Positions 54,136 to 64,000 of a stretch of DNA of 64,000 nucleotides are shown one piece after another. The notes under the pieces were generated by a model. That model made no database searches. It was not told the DNA's origin and saw only the letters and a list, made by a program, of their open reading frames with translations. The first letter of the stretch is position 1, and each line of letters opens with the position of its first letter. The DNA comes from Candidatus Barnesiella excrementigallinarum (lineage in GTDB: Bacteria; Bacteroidota; Bacteroidia; Bacteroidales; Barnesiellaceae). The position numbers and the translations under genes were made by a program. Location of the stretch: assembly GCA_019114445.1 (NCBI GenBank), contig DXFL01000011.1, positions 62,001 to 126,000 of the forward strand, written 5' to 3'.

Positions 54136-56010
54136 TCAGTAATTCCTTTTCTTTTCTTTGGGTTTGTTTTTCTTTATCTTTTCGGGTTTCTGCATATCGA
54201 CAGGGGTAGCATAGATATCCCATTCCTGTTCGACGTCCCAGTTGGCTTTCAATTCGAGTTCTTGCGGGAAGTACGAAACCTCTTCGGGCTGTCGCTTTTC
54301 GGCATAGTTCCCGGTGTCGTATTTACCGTTGCCGTTGCTGTCGATAAAAAGTCGGGCATAATAGGTGCCGGGATTCAGGTATAGGAATTCGGCACCTCCG
54401 TTAACGACCGGAGCTGTCCGTACGATTTTATCTCCTGAGTCGAGTATCTCGACGAAGGCCGAGTCGGTGACCCCTGTGATGGCAAGGTATAAGTTGGAAT
54501 ACTCTTCGAGGGCTTTGACCTTGAATTCTTGTTTGTATGAGTTGGTAAATAGCCCGTAAATGTTGGTAAAGGCTATTGAATCCATGACAATGCGATAAGA
54601 TTCGCCGGGAGTCCACTTATAGGTGAGGGTGTAGTCGCGTATGGCAAGGGAGTCCTGCTGGAAAGTGAACAGAGAGTCGGCGATGGGAATCCACAGGGTA
54701 TCTCTTTTTTGATCGAGGTGTATCTTGGCGGGATCGTAGGTTTGGAGCGGTTCGGCAAAAGAAAAACGCAACGGTTTATAGATGTCGAGTGTTCCGCTCG
54801 ATTTCGCATTCATTTGCAGGAATTTGATTTCGGGGGGAGCCACAGAATCGTTCTCCTCCTTTTTCTCTTTCTCTTTTTTCTTGGGAGCGCGAACCGGCTT
54901 CATGATAAATTTAAGCGTGTCGTTATAGGGCGACAGTTGCCTTAGGGAGTCGGTGCGTAGATACTCGGCTGCGAAAAGGAGGGTATCCATATTGTAGATG
55001 AGCGAGTCCTTAATCCAGTATTGCAGGGTGTCGTTGAGAGGCGAACGTTCGAGAATGGCCCAGTCGTCCTGTTCGAAATTGAGGGGTTTCAACCGGGGAA
55101 GCGAGTCGGCCGGGGCTTTGAAATAAAGGTTTATCCTGCGGCGGTCGGTACGTTCGCTTTTGTCGAGATATTGAGATTGGAATCCTTCGTTGAACGAAGT
55201 AAGCAGAATATCGTTGGGATAAAAGTGGGTGTGGTTGTATTCGACAATGGTGTCGATGGTAACACTGTCGGTCCAAAGGGTATCGACGTGCAGTTTGACA
55301 TCGGCAGAGGGGACAATGATGGAGTCGAAAAAGGCAATCTCTTCCGACGGGTTGTCGAAGCAATAGTCGCGATTGAGGTCTTTAAGGGCAAAGAGCCGGT
55401 ATTTGCCGGGGGTGATATTTCGTATCGTAAAGTGCCCATATTCGTCGGAACTGGCAATGCGTTCCAGCGGTAATTTTTGGAACGCCGTGTCGTCGAGGTT
55501 GCTGTGTAATCCCACCAGCATACCGGTTACGGGCTCCAAATCGCGAGCGTTGAGCAATATGCCCGAAACTTGTAGCGAATCGATTTTCTCTCCGGTCGAG
55601 AACGAGTAGGCAAAGCTGTATAGGGGATTTTTCTCGTTGTTGTCGACAATGGCATTGGAAAAATCGATGGTATAGGTCGTATTGGGCAATAGCGAGTCTT
55701 TGAGCAGGACAGTGATCTTTCGTCCCGAGGTCCGTATTTCGGGCATATCCTTTTGCGGAGGAGAGACAACGACTTTTTCGGACGGATTTTCGACCTGAAT
55801 GATTTCGTCGAATTCGATTTCTATTTTTTGTTTTGATACGTTTAAGGCTCCCGGAGCCGGTGTGCCTTTGATGAAAACAGGCGGTGTTTCGTCGCGGGGG
55901 CCGCCGCCGGGCCGCGACATATTGGCACAGGAGTATATCGACAGCGCCCATACAAAGGCGGCCATTATCCGGTAAACCGTTGTGGAAGAAAGAGGTCGTT
56001 TCAATTTCAT
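54136..56010 (-). CDS. Large lipoprotein with Ig-like (Big_5-type) N-terminal domain
   Basis: A 624-residue lipoprotein: signal peptide with lipobox ALSIYSC and lipidated Cys at about 28, followed by NMSRPGGGPRDETPPV. Residues about 42-145 form a Big_5 Ig-like domain (SKQKIEIEFDEIIQV, LLPNTTYTIDFSNAIVD). A carboxypeptidase-regulatory-like segment (about 155-205, FTIRNITPGKYRLFALKD) and further beta domains follow. The chain ends with a lysine-rich tail (KIKKNKPKEKKRNY). The gene is a common Bacteroidota surface or periplasmic lipoprotein, function unknown. The start at 56010 is fixed by the lipobox. The DUF3108 gene follows after 20 bases. Confidence 0.82.
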   Translation of the reverse strand: MKLKRPLSSTTVYRIMAAFVWALSIYSCANMSRPGGGPRDETPPVFIKGTPAPGALNVSKQKIEIEFDEIIQVENPSEKVVVSPPQKDMPEIRTSGRKITVLLKDSLLPNTTYTIDFSNAIVDNNEKNPLYSFAYSFSTGEKIDSLQVSGILLNARDLEPVTGMLVGLHSNLDDTAFQKLPLERIASSDEYGHFTIRNITPGKYRLFALKDLNRDYCFDNPSEEIAFFDSIIVPSADVKLHVDTLWTDSVTIDTIVEYNHTHFYPNDILLTSFNEGFQSQYLDKSERTDRRRINLYFKAPADSLPRLKPLNFEQDDWAILERSPLNDTLQYWIKDSLIYNMDTLLFAAEYLRTDSLRQLSPYNDTLKFIMKPVRAPKKKEKEKKEENDSVAPPEIKFLQMNAKSSGTLDIYKPLRFSFAEPLQTYDPAKIHLDQKRDTLWIPIADSLFTFQQDSLAIRDYTLTYKWTPGESYRIVMDSIAFTNIYGLFTNSYKQEFKVKALEEYSNLYLAITGVTDSAFVEILDSGDKIVRTAPVVNGGAEFLYLNPGTYYARLFIDSNGNGKYDTGNYAEKRQPEEVSYFPQELELKANWDVEQEWDIYATPVDMQKPEKIKKNKPKEKKRNY

Positions 56011-56029
56011 TGTTCCATAATTTCGGGTA

Positions 56030-56060
56030 TAAAGATAGTGCAAACACCGATAGAAACCAA
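56030..56060 (-). promoter_or_regulatory. Promoter of the Ig-like lipoprotein gene (proximal)
   Basis: Minus strand TTG (56058-56060), exactly 20 bases, then TATCTTTA (56030-56037). A second TATCTTTG box on the same strand (56181-56188) lies about 150 bases upstream but lacks a clear -33 partner; two small hairpins (CTTGTT/AACAAG and GGCGAT/ATTGCC) lie between them in the 344-base gap before secDF. Confidence 0.6.
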
Positions 56061-56265
56061 TTTTAGCCGATTTGTTCGGTCGTAGACGCCCCTTGTTGGG
56101 TGAACAAGCAACATAAACTCCGGTTACAGGCGATTCTCGATTGCCTATCCCTAACATAAGTTTTTCGGTACACTACCATGCAAAGATATAACAAAAAAGC
56201 AGATAGTTTTCTTGTATACCTGTTATAGCTCTAAAAACCTGCTAATAATAAATAAATCGAATAAT

Positions 56266-56298
56266 TTTGGGCTTCTGTGAAAAAATAATATATCTTTG
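56266..56298 (+). promoter_or_regulatory. Promoter of secDF
   Basis: TTTG (56266-56269), 21 bases, TATCTTTG (56291-56298). The start codon is at 56355. Confidence 0.75.
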
Positions 56299-56354
56299 CA
56301 CCTTGATAAAAATACGAAATTCAATTAAAAACAAAAAAATAAAGTAATAATCAC

Positions 56355-59339
56355 ATGCAAAACAAAGGATTTATTAGAGTCATTGCGGTTTTGCTTACGC
56401 TTATCTGCTTGTTTTACATTTCGTTTTCGGTTGTAACGGCTATTTACAACAATAAGGCGAAAGAGTATGCTGCCGGTGATGAGGCGAAGTATAAACATTA
56501 TATCGACTCTATCTCTACGGAAAAGGTGTATTGGTGGTATTACACATATCAGCAATGCCGTGAAATGGAAATTGGTTTGGGTCTCGACTTGAAAGGCGGT
56601 ATGAACGTAACGCTGCAAATCTCGGTGGCCGACGTGCTCAAATCGTTGTCGAACAATAACCCCGACCCCAATTTCAATGCGGCTATCGCTGCCGCACAGG
56701 CTGCACAATCCGGTAACAACGACTTTATCATGTCGTTCTACGACGAGTATCGCAAGATCGATCCCAATGTGCGGCTGTCGGCTATATTCAGTACTTTCCA
56801 ATTGAAAGAGAAGATAACTCCTCGCTCGACCAACGAAGAGGTAATCTCTGTTCTGCGCAATGAGCTGAATAGCGCGGTAGACAACTCGTACAACGTGTTG
56901 CGCACGCGTATCGATCGCTTCGGTGTGGTTGCTCCCAATATTCAGAAGCTGGAGAAAGACGGCCTCATTTCGGTGGAGTTGCCGGGTATCAAAGAGCCCG
57001 AGCGTGTGAGAAAATTGTTGCAAGGTAGTGCGAACCTCGAATTTTGGGAAACCTACAAATTGGAACAACTCGCCGCGAAACTCGAAGCCGTGAACAACGC
57101 TATCGCTGCCGCCAATGCCGCACAGGAAGAGGAGGCTCAACCCAAGGAAGAGGCTCCCGTGGTTGCCGAAGCTACCGCCGATACCGCTACTGTGGCTGCC
57201 GACAGTGCGGCTTTGGCGTTGAAAGAAAAATTACAACAAGAGTCTACCGAAGCCGAGGCTTTGGCGCTCTTCCGTAAACAAAATCCGTTGCTTTCGTTGC
57301 TGAATTATTCGCAAAGCTATGCCGGCTCGCCGGTAATCGGTATCGTTCACAAAAACGATACGGCTGCCGTGAATGCGATGTTGGCAAGCAAAATTGCCCG
57401 AGATATTCTGCCCAGCGACTTGATTCTTCGCTGGACGGTGAAGGCTATCGATGAGAAAGGGACTATGTATGAGCTGGTTGCCTTGAAAGCTGGTAAAGGA
57501 GGCAAAGCACCGTTGGGTGGCGACGTGATTACCGACGCCCGTGACGATTTTGATAAACTGAAAGGCTCGGTGGTAAGCATGACCATGAATGCCGAGGGTG
57601 CCAAGACATGGGAGAAACTGACCCGCGACAACATCGGCAACGCTATCGCTATCGTGCTGGACAACCAAGTATATTCGTTCCCCAATGTAAACTCCGCTAT
57701 TTCGGGCGGTAGCTCCGAAATCTCCGGCAATTTCTCGCCCGAAGAGGCCAAGGACTTGGCCAACGTGTTGAACTCGGGTAAGATGGCCGCTGCCGTGACG
57801 ATTGTTCAGGAAGATATTATCGGTCCTTCGCTGGGACAAGAAGCTATCCAAAACGGATTGGTTTCGTTCTTGGTGGCTTTGGTGTTGTTGATGGCCTATT
57901 TGATTATCATGTATGGCTGGACTCCGGGACTTGTCGCCAGCTTCGGGGTGCTCTGCAACTTGTTCTTCACGATGGGTATTTTGGCGTCGTTGCAAGCTGT
58001 GCTCACCCTCTCGGGTATTGCCGGTATCGTGTTGTCCTTGGCCATGGCGGTCGATGCCAACGTGCTTATCTTCGAGCGTACCAAAGAAGAGTTGCGCGCC
58101 GGTAAGAGCATGAAGTCGGCGGTTGCCGATGGTTATAAGAACGCTTTCTCGGCAATCTTCGACTCGAACTTGACTTCTATCATCACGGGTGTGATTCTGC
58201 TGATCTACGGTACGGGTCCCATCTTGGGCTTCGCCACGACCTTGATTATCGGTATCGCCACCTCGTTCTTTACGGCTATCTTTATTACCCGTCTCATTTT
58301 CGAGGCCGGCTTGAATCGAGGAAAGTTCAACAACATGACTTTCACCACGCCCATCTCGCGTAACTTCCTCACCGATACTCACATCAATTTCGTGGGCTTG
58401 CGCAAGATAGGTTATATCTGCATTTTGGCTATCGTTGCCGTGTTTGTTGTTTCGTTCTTCACGCGTGGAATGAATCAAGGTATCGATTTCTCGGGAGGCC
58501 GTAATTTTGTGGTTCGCTTCGAGCAACCGGTAAGCCCGCTTGAAATCGAGAACATGCTCGAGCCCTCGTTCGAAGGAAGCTCGTTGTCGGTAATCACCAT
58601 CACGAGCAGCAATCAAGTGCGTATCTCTACCAACTACCGCATCGACGATACGGGCGAAGGCGTTGACAAAGAAATAGAAAAGAAACTTTACGACGGCATG
58701 CAAAGTCTTTTGGACGGCGTTTCGTTGGAGGAATTTAGCAGCAATATGATTCAAAGCCGCCAGAAAGTAGGACCTACTATCGCCGACGATATTAAAGTAG
58801 GTGCATACTGGGCTGTGCTCTTCTCGTTGATTGCGATGGCCTTGTATATCTTGTTCCGATTCCGCAACATTGCGTTCAGTGTGGGTACGCTGGCTTCGGT
58901 AGCCTTCACCACATTCTCGGTTGTGGGCTTGTATTCGTTGCTGTATGGCGTTCTGCCCTTCTCGATGGAAATCGACCAGAATTTTGTAGCTGCGGTATTG
59001 ACGGTTATCGGTTATTCGGTGAACGATACGGTGGTGATCTTCGACCGTATCCGTGAAGAGAAGACCCTCTATCCCAAGCGAGACTTGATGACGTCGATCA
59101 ATAGTGCGTTGAACAGTACGCTGCCTCGTACAATCAATACGGGACAAAGTACGATTATCGTGTTGTTGTGTATCCTCTTGCTGGGTGCCGAGTCGGTTCG
59201 CAGCTTTGCATTCGCCATGTTGTTCGGTGTAATCATCGGTACGTTCTCGACCTTGTTCGTGGCTACGCCTATCGCTTACGAAATCCAACGCCGCAGCATT
59301 GCCAAGAAAGCTGCCAAAGAGGCTGCCGCTGCCAAATAA
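56355..59339 (+). CDS. secDF: Protein translocase SecDF (fused SecD and SecF)
   Basis: Uses the proton motive force to complete export of proteins through SecYEG. The 994-residue protein joins SecD and SecF, as is normal in Bacteroidota. SecD features: first helix at about 8-30, GLDLKGGMNVTL, and AMAVDANVLIFERTKEEL in helix 4. SecF features: IDFSGGRNFVVRFEQ at about residue 715, and GYSVNDTVVIFDRIREE. An unusual low-complexity insert rich in Ala and Glu (about 245-285, AAQEEEAQPKEEAPVV) lies in the first periplasmic domain. A perfect terminator follows at 59359. Confidence 0.96.
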   Translation: MQNKGFIRVIAVLLTLICLFYISFSVVTAIYNNKAKEYAAGDEAKYKHYIDSISTEKVYWWYYTYQQCREMEIGLGLDLKGGMNVTLQISVADVLKSLSNNNPDPNFNAAIAAAQAAQSGNNDFIMSFYDEYRKIDPNVRLSAIFSTFQLKEKITPRSTNEEVISVLRNELNSAVDNSYNVLRTRIDRFGVVAPNIQKLEKDGLISVELPGIKEPERVRKLLQGSANLEFWETYKLEQLAAKLEAVNNAIAAANAAQEEEAQPKEEAPVVAEATADTATVAADSAALALKEKLQQESTEAEALALFRKQNPLLSLLNYSQSYAGSPVIGIVHKNDTAAVNAMLASKIARDILPSDLILRWTVKAIDEKGTMYELVALKAGKGGKAPLGGDVITDARDDFDKLKGSVVSMTMNAEGAKTWEKLTRDNIGNAIAIVLDNQVYSFPNVNSAISGGSSEISGNFSPEEAKDLANVLNSGKMAAAVTIVQEDIIGPSLGQEAIQNGLVSFLVALVLLMAYLIIMYGWTPGLVASFGVLCNLFFTMGILASLQAVLTLSGIAGIVLSLAMAVDANVLIFERTKEELRAGKSMKSAVADGYKNAFSAIFDSNLTSIITGVILLIYGTGPILGFATTLIIGIATSFFTAIFITRLIFEAGLNRGKFNNMTFTTPISRNFLTDTHINFVGLRKIGYICILAIVAVFVVSFFTRGMNQGIDFSGGRNFVVRFEQPVSPLEIENMLEPSFEGSSLSVITITSSNQVRISTNYRIDDTGEGVDKEIEKKLYDGMQSLLDGVSLEEFSSNMIQSRQKVGPTIADDIKVGAYWAVLFSLIAMALYILFRFRNIAFSVGTLASVAFTTFSVVGLYSLLYGVLPFSMEIDQNFVAAVLTVIGYSVNDTVVIFDRIREEKTLYPKRDLMTSINSALNSTLPRTINTGQSTIIVLLCILLLGAESVRSFAFAMLFGVIIGTFSTLFVATPIAYEIQRRSIAKKAAKEAAAAK

Positions 59340-59358
59340 CGCAGGCGTTTGAGATAAC

Positions 59359-59393
59359 AAAAAAAGGAATCCGAATTTCGGATTCCTTTTTTT
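59359..59393. terminator. Bidirectional terminator between secDF and tRNA-Arg
   Basis: Seven A residues and GGAATCCGA, a 3-base ATT loop, then TCGGATTCC and seven T residues: a perfect 16-bp symmetric structure serving secDF on the plus strand and tRNA-Arg on the minus strand. Confidence 0.93.
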
Positions 59394-59394
59394 G

Positions 59395-59466
59395 TACCCC
59401 CGCCGAGAATCGAACTCGGATTTAAAGTTTAGGAAACTTCCGTTCTATCCATTGAACTACAAGGGC
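59395..59466 (-). tRNA. tRNA-Arg (anticodon CCU)
   Basis: A 72-base cloverleaf on the minus strand: acceptor GCCCTTG with CGGGGGT (several G-U pairs), D stem GTTC/GAAC, anticodon stem GAAGT/ACTTT with loop TTCCTAA (anticodon CCT, reading AGG), T stem CCGAG with loop TTCGATT and CTCGG, discriminator A. CCA is not encoded. A terminator follows immediately. Confidence 0.93.
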
Positions 59467-59521
59467 GATTCAGTCGACAAAAGTAGTATAAAAAATTGTA
59501 TCCGTCAACCTTTGCGGGATA

Positions 59522-60247
59522 TTAGTCGAAGATGGCCCGCAAGATTTCGGGCGATTTTAATTCGTCGATGCCGGGCTGGTGTAGCCGGTAGTAAGCGAGT
59601 ATGCGGTCGAGAATGGCATTTCGTTCTCCGCGGTTGAATCGGAAATATCCCAGATTGTTGAAATCCATACGGGTGAGCCGGGCAAACACCTCCGATTCCC
59701 GGGTATCGAGGGTGTAACTGTGTGCAGGCCGGGTCGAAGAGAAGATGCCGTTCAGCATATCGAAGAAATATCCGGGGCGATAACTCTCCATATTGGGGCT
59801 GAATCCGAGAAAATTGCACAACTGCAACAGGAAGCAGAGGTGGAAGTTGGCTTTGCCTTCCTCCATGAGATTGAGTATTTGAATAGAGCGGGCAATAAAG
59901 GCAAAGAGCGGGGTGTTGGCCTCGGGTTCTTTGATGGTTTGACATAGAACCTCCGAAAGGAAAAGAGCTTCGGCATTCTTTACCGGGTCGGCATAGATGT
60001 TTTGAAGCGGCATTACGGTGTGGGCTTCGACAATCTTTTGCAGTTCCCGGCTGTTGCGATGGTCTATGTCGAGCTCTAAAATCGAAAAGGGCATGAATAA
60101 AGAGCGGAACATACGCGCTTTTTTCCCCGTTCCCTGCGGGAACAGATAAGAGGCACGGCCATACCTTTCGGTATAAAGGTGTGCTACGGCAATCTTGTCG
60201 TTGTAGGGAATAATGTGTAGTACGATTCCCAAAGTTTTTTCGAGCAT
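59522..60247 (-). CDS. recO: DNA repair protein RecO
   Basis: Works with RecF and RecR to load RecA on gaps. The 241-residue protein has an N-terminal OB fold (about 1-80, starting LEKTLGIVLHIIPYNDKIAVAHLYTERYGRAS in the usual pattern of this phylum) and a helical C-terminal domain with ALFLSEVLCQTIKEPEAN. The zinc-finger cysteines of some RecO proteins are absent, as in other Bacteroidota. The start at 60247 (MLEKTLGIV) is chosen over 60268, since TLGIVL should lie near the N-terminus. Confidence 0.9.
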   Translation of the reverse strand: MLEKTLGIVLHIIPYNDKIAVAHLYTERYGRASYLFPQGTGKKARMFRSLFMPFSILELDIDHRNSRELQKIVEAHTVMPLQNIYADPVKNAEALFLSEVLCQTIKEPEANTPLFAFIARSIQILNLMEEGKANFHLCFLLQLCNFLGFSPNMESYRPGYFFDMLNGIFSSTRPAHSYTLDTRESEVFARLTRMDFNNLGYFRFNRGERNAILDRILAYYRLHQPGIDELKSPEILRAIFD

Positions 60248-60376
60248 TCCCGCAATAATTTGGTACAAAAATAACTTTTTTTGTTCAAAGGACGAGGATT
60301 AAAAAACATCGATGCCCCGTTTGAGCCTCTTCTTTCCCTTTCATAAGCGGTAAATGAAAGATTTTTAGGGAAAAAT

Positions 60377-60407
60377 TTTGCCAATTCAAAAAACAGCTCT
60401 ATATTTG
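60377..60407 (+). promoter_or_regulatory. Promoter of the tRNA-Glu / rpsT unit
   Basis: TTTG (60377-60380), 19 bases, TATATTTG (60400-60407). It predicts a start near 60413, just ahead of a terminator-like hairpin and tRNA-Glu. Confidence 0.75.
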
Positions 60408-60425
60408 CACTCGCATTTGGAGATG

Positions 60426-60458
60426 GCGCCTTACTTTCTATATCTAAGGCGCATTTTT
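60426..60458 (+). terminator. Terminator-like hairpin between the promoter and tRNA-Glu
   Basis: GCGCCTTA (60426-60433) pairs perfectly with TAAGGCGC (60445-60452), followed by ATTTTTA. It has the form of an intrinsic terminator, yet it lies 50 bases after a consensus promoter and 7 bases before tRNA-Glu, so it would act as an attenuator or end a very short RNA. Confidence 0.6.
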
Positions 60459-60464
60459 ATCAAG

Positions 60465-60536
60465 GGCCCATTCGTCTATCGGCTAGGACGCAAGATTTTC
60501 ATTCTTGAAAGAGGAGTTCGATTCTCCTATGGGCTA
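60465..60536 (+). tRNA. tRNA-Glu (anticodon UUC), copy 1
   Basis: A 72-base cloverleaf: acceptor GGCCCAT/ATGGGCT, anticodon loop TTTTCAT within GATTTTCATTC (anticodon TTC), T arm GAGGAG TTCGATT CTCCT, discriminator A. It is followed by CCA at 60537-60539, so this copy encodes its CCA end, perhaps by chance. Identical over 72 bases to copy 2. Confidence 0.95.
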
Positions 60537-60571
60537 CCAATATAAAATAAAATTATTAGGAGACTATTGAG

Positions 60572-60823
60572 ATGGCAAATCATAAATCGTCGGAAAAAAG
60601 AATTAGACAAACACAAGTGAGAAATTTGCGCAACCGTTACTATGCAAAAACAGCTCGTAACGCCGTTCGTAAATTGCGTGCTACTACTGTGAAAGAAGAA
60701 GCCGCAGCTTTGTATGTAAAAGTAAGTTCGATGTTGGATAAGTTGGCTAAAAAGAATGTAATTCACAAAAACAAAGCCGCTAACTTGAAATCGAAACTGG
60801 CTTTACACGTCAACAAACTGTAA
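60572..60823 (+). CDS. rpsT: 30S ribosomal protein S20
   Basis: An 83-residue, very basic, helical primary 16S rRNA-binding protein of the small subunit. It begins [13 protein letters not shown], the standard S20 opening, and contains RNAVRKLR and the late [17 protein letters not shown] segment. It lies 35 bases after tRNA-Glu copy 1 and 53 bases before copy 2, so it probably shares a transcript with both tRNAs. Confidence 0.96.
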   Translation: MANHKSSEKRIRQTQVRNLRNRYYAKTARNAVRKLRATTVKEEAAALYVKVSSMLDKLAKKNVIHKNKAANLKSKLALHVNKL

Positions 60824-60876
60824 TTTCGTAGAGGTTAAAATCGGTCGGGACTTTTTTCTCGCCGAGTGATAGGTAT

Positions 60877-60948
60877 GGCCCATTCGTCTATCGGCTAGGA
60901 CGCAAGATTTTCATTCTTGAAAGAGGAGTTCGATTCTCCTATGGGCTA
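60877..60948 (+). tRNA. tRNA-Glu (anticodon UUC), copy 2
   Basis: Identical over all 72 bases to the copy at 60465. The bases after the discriminator are CTT, so CCA is not encoded here. A terminator follows at 60953. Confidence 0.95.
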
Positions 60949-60952
60949 CTTG

Positions 60953-60985
60953 AAAAGTGCGACAGATATTCTGCCGCACTTTTTC
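60953..60985 (+). terminator. Terminator after the second tRNA-Glu
   Basis: AAAAGTGCG and CAG pair with CTG and CGCACTTTT around an ATATT loop (single mismatch between the two stem parts), followed by T residues. Confidence 0.88.
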
Positions 60986-61109
60986 TGTTTTGAACCTCAT
61001 AAAACGGGAAAACGCCGTGTTGGTGCGGGGTGAAAATTTTTAATCGGGGTAGGGTTGTCCGGGAGTGTTATTTCTTGTTTCGATATTTCGTCATTCCAAC
61101 TTTTTTTTG

Positions 61110-61117
61110 TATTTTTG
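61110..61117 (+). promoter_or_regulatory. Possible -7 element of gyrB
   Basis: TATTTTTG fits TAnnTTTG and would give a leader of about 110 bases. The -33 match is only TTTC. The remainder of 60986-61232 shows no gene. Confidence 0.4.
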
Positions 61118-61208
61118 TTTGTTGGTGAAAAATCGGCCGATTGGTTCGGCTTAAAAGTGTTATCCGTTGATAATCTGGGTATAAGCCGGGAAGAGGAAAC
61201 ACTTGTAA

Positions 61209-63188
<1,980 letters not shown>

Positions 63189-63208
63189 TTAATGAAGTTA
63201 TGATACAA

Positions 63209-63235
63209 GTCAGCCCGGTGTTTTATCGGGCTGAC
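63209..63235 (+). terminator. Hairpin after gyrB
   Basis: GTCAGCCCG (63209-63217) pairs perfectly with CGGGCTGAC (63227-63235), 21 bases after the stop. No long T run follows (GCTGTTTAAT), so termination is probable but not certain. Confidence 0.7.
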
Positions 63236-63319
63236 GCTGTTTAATAGGACGTGTAAAAAAAACGATTGGGCAGGGGGAGCAACCGATGTGAACTTTGCCT
63301 TGCCACACTAAGAGACATT

Positions 63320-63589
63320 ATGGAACGGAAAGCATTGAATAGCCTCGGCTACATGGAGTTGATAGCCTTTTTTATATTTGTGCTGTTTTTGGTTGGTGTC
63401 TATTTCGACCAAACGTGGTTGCAAATCTTCATGGCTGTTTGTTTCGTCGCACCTATGGCCGGGGTGTTGCGTTATCCCGGTCGGTGCCGTACAACAGGCG
63501 AACCATTTGTCAAGGCGCGTTTTGCTTGGTCGTTGATTACGATGTTCCTGTATTTAGGTATGGGTTTTGGGGTATTAATGCTTTTCTAA
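63320..63589 (+). CDS. Small membrane protein, paralogous to the one at 37095
   Basis: An 89-residue protein with three hydrophobic segments (about 10-30, 33-50, 70-89). It aligns with the 91-residue protein at 37095 around WLxI, the Pro-x-x-G turn and CRxxxEP (here CRTTGEPF). The start at 63320 (MERKALNSLGYM) is chosen because it equals the paralogue in length; the earlier Met at 63266 overlaps nothing but adds 18 unlike residues. It lies 131 bases after gyrB and converges on the antiporter gene (35 bases apart). No family name is known to me. Confidence 0.6.
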   Translation: MERKALNSLGYMELIAFFIFVLFLVGVYFDQTWLQIFMAVCFVAPMAGVLRYPGRCRTTGEPFVKARFAWSLITMFLYLGMGFGVLMLF

Positions 63590-63623
63590 TATTAAGCCCT
63601 CTTGCCGATCGCGGAGGCTATTT

Positions 63624-64000
63624 CTACCTCTTTTTCCTTTGTAGGAAATCGAACCAATGTTTTTTCTTTTCGTAGTTTCCGGGAGTATTTTGCAACTCGA
63701 CGAATGTAATTTCGGAAGTAGTCCGTGCATAACTGTCGGGGAACAATAATATGAAGTTTTTCTCGGTGTAGTATGCATTGATTTGATGGGGAATGTGTTC
63801 GAACGAGGGGCGGAATGAAACGGATCCGTGCCGAGCCATGATAATGACCATAAGGTCGTTTTGCCCCAGAGTGGCCGATAGGCGTTTCAACTCGTTTCCT
63901 CCGTCGGTCTCTTGCATTTCCCACAAAATGTTGGTGTGGTAACGAAGGAGGTAGGCTTGTATTAAGGAGAGTGTTTGGCGATGACCGTGCCAGAAGATCC
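63624..64000 (-). CDS. C-terminal part of a probable cation:proton antiporter (start lies beyond the window)
   Basis: The frame stays open from the stop at 63624 to the right edge, so about 125 C-terminal residues are present. They are soluble, with a basic-aromatic opening, then GGNELKRLSATLGQNDLMVIIMARHGSVSFRP, seen here as LGQNDLMVIIMARHGS, and later YTEKNFILLFPDSYA. This resembles the universal-stress-like cytoplasmic tail of Bacteroidota CPA-type sodium:proton antiporters. No membrane part is visible, so the call rests on the tail alone; another USP-type protein is possible. Confidence 0.5.
   Translation of the reverse strand, partial: IFWHGHRQTLSLIQAYLLRYHTNILWEMQETDGGNELKRLSATLGQNDLMVIIMARHGSVSFRPSFEHIPHQINAYYTEKNFILLFPDSYARTTSEITFVELQNTPGNYEKKKHWFDFLQRKKR

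Noticed and set aside
57231-59360. A 709-codon minus-strand frame opposite secDF.
   Set aside because: Antisense shadow of secDF, rich in His, Gln and Arg with no domain; secDF motifs are complete on the plus strand.

Overview
The window is ordinary chromosomal DNA from a member of the order Bacteroidales (phylum Bacteroidota). Four things point there. The gene set is typical: a SecD-SecF fusion, the ftsX-DUF3098-uppP-truB-queA cluster, DUF3467, a NigD-like lipoprotein, a LysO exporter split in two, and a TPR protein paired with a plugless outer-membrane barrel. Many start sites carry the Bacteroidota promoter form TTG/TTTG, about 20 bases, then TAnnTTTG. Shine-Dalgarno sequences are nearly absent. 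Lipoproteins are plentiful. Genus cannot be fixed from the sequence; a Barnesiella- or Porphyromonas-like lineage is a weak guess. I see no insertion sequence, prophage, CRISPR array or integrase.

Layout. 1-5.8 kb: end of queG, nagB, a divergent NagB-like/PIG-L fusion, a CoA-transferase and a small membrane-anchored protein. 6-12.6 kb: miaB, an MFS transporter, then ftsX-DUF3098-uppP-truB-queA (division, lipid carrier recycling, tRNA modification). 12.7-16.3 kb: a minus-strand operon tcdA-lolD-nigD-like-DUF3467-DUF3843-like. 16.5-24.8 kb: DUF456 protein, pckA, upp, a YghO-like acetyltransferase, and two transporters (kup, SulP). 24.9-30.3 kb: cysS, a BI-1 protein, argS, and the split lysO pair behind a long structured leader. 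30.4-38.2 kb: a cysteine-rich exported peptide, a GHL10 glycosidase, a CbxX-type AAA protein behind a structured leader, folK, metK behind a structured leader, a small membrane protein and outer-membrane phospholipase A. 38.4-53.3 kb: a lipoprotein with a disarmed thioredoxin fold, a YifB/ComM ATPase, mutS, a U32 protein, the TPR/barrel pair, topA and a WYL regulator. 53.3-64 kb: two envelope genes, secDF, tRNA-Arg, recO, rpsT between two identical tRNA-Glu genes, gyrB, a small membrane protein and the end of a probable cation:proton antiporter.

Most genes are housekeeping. tRNA modification is strongly represented (queG, miaB, truB, queA, tcdA and perhaps the U32 protein), as are amino-sugar metabolism (nagB and its fused relative) and envelope biogenesis. 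I did not find a clearly new multi-gene system such as a defence island. The least explained items are three long leader regions with strong self-complementarity (before lysO, the AAA protein and metK), a terminator-like hairpin between a promoter and tRNA-Glu, a 17-cysteine exported peptide, and three proteins whose recognisable folds have lost key residues.
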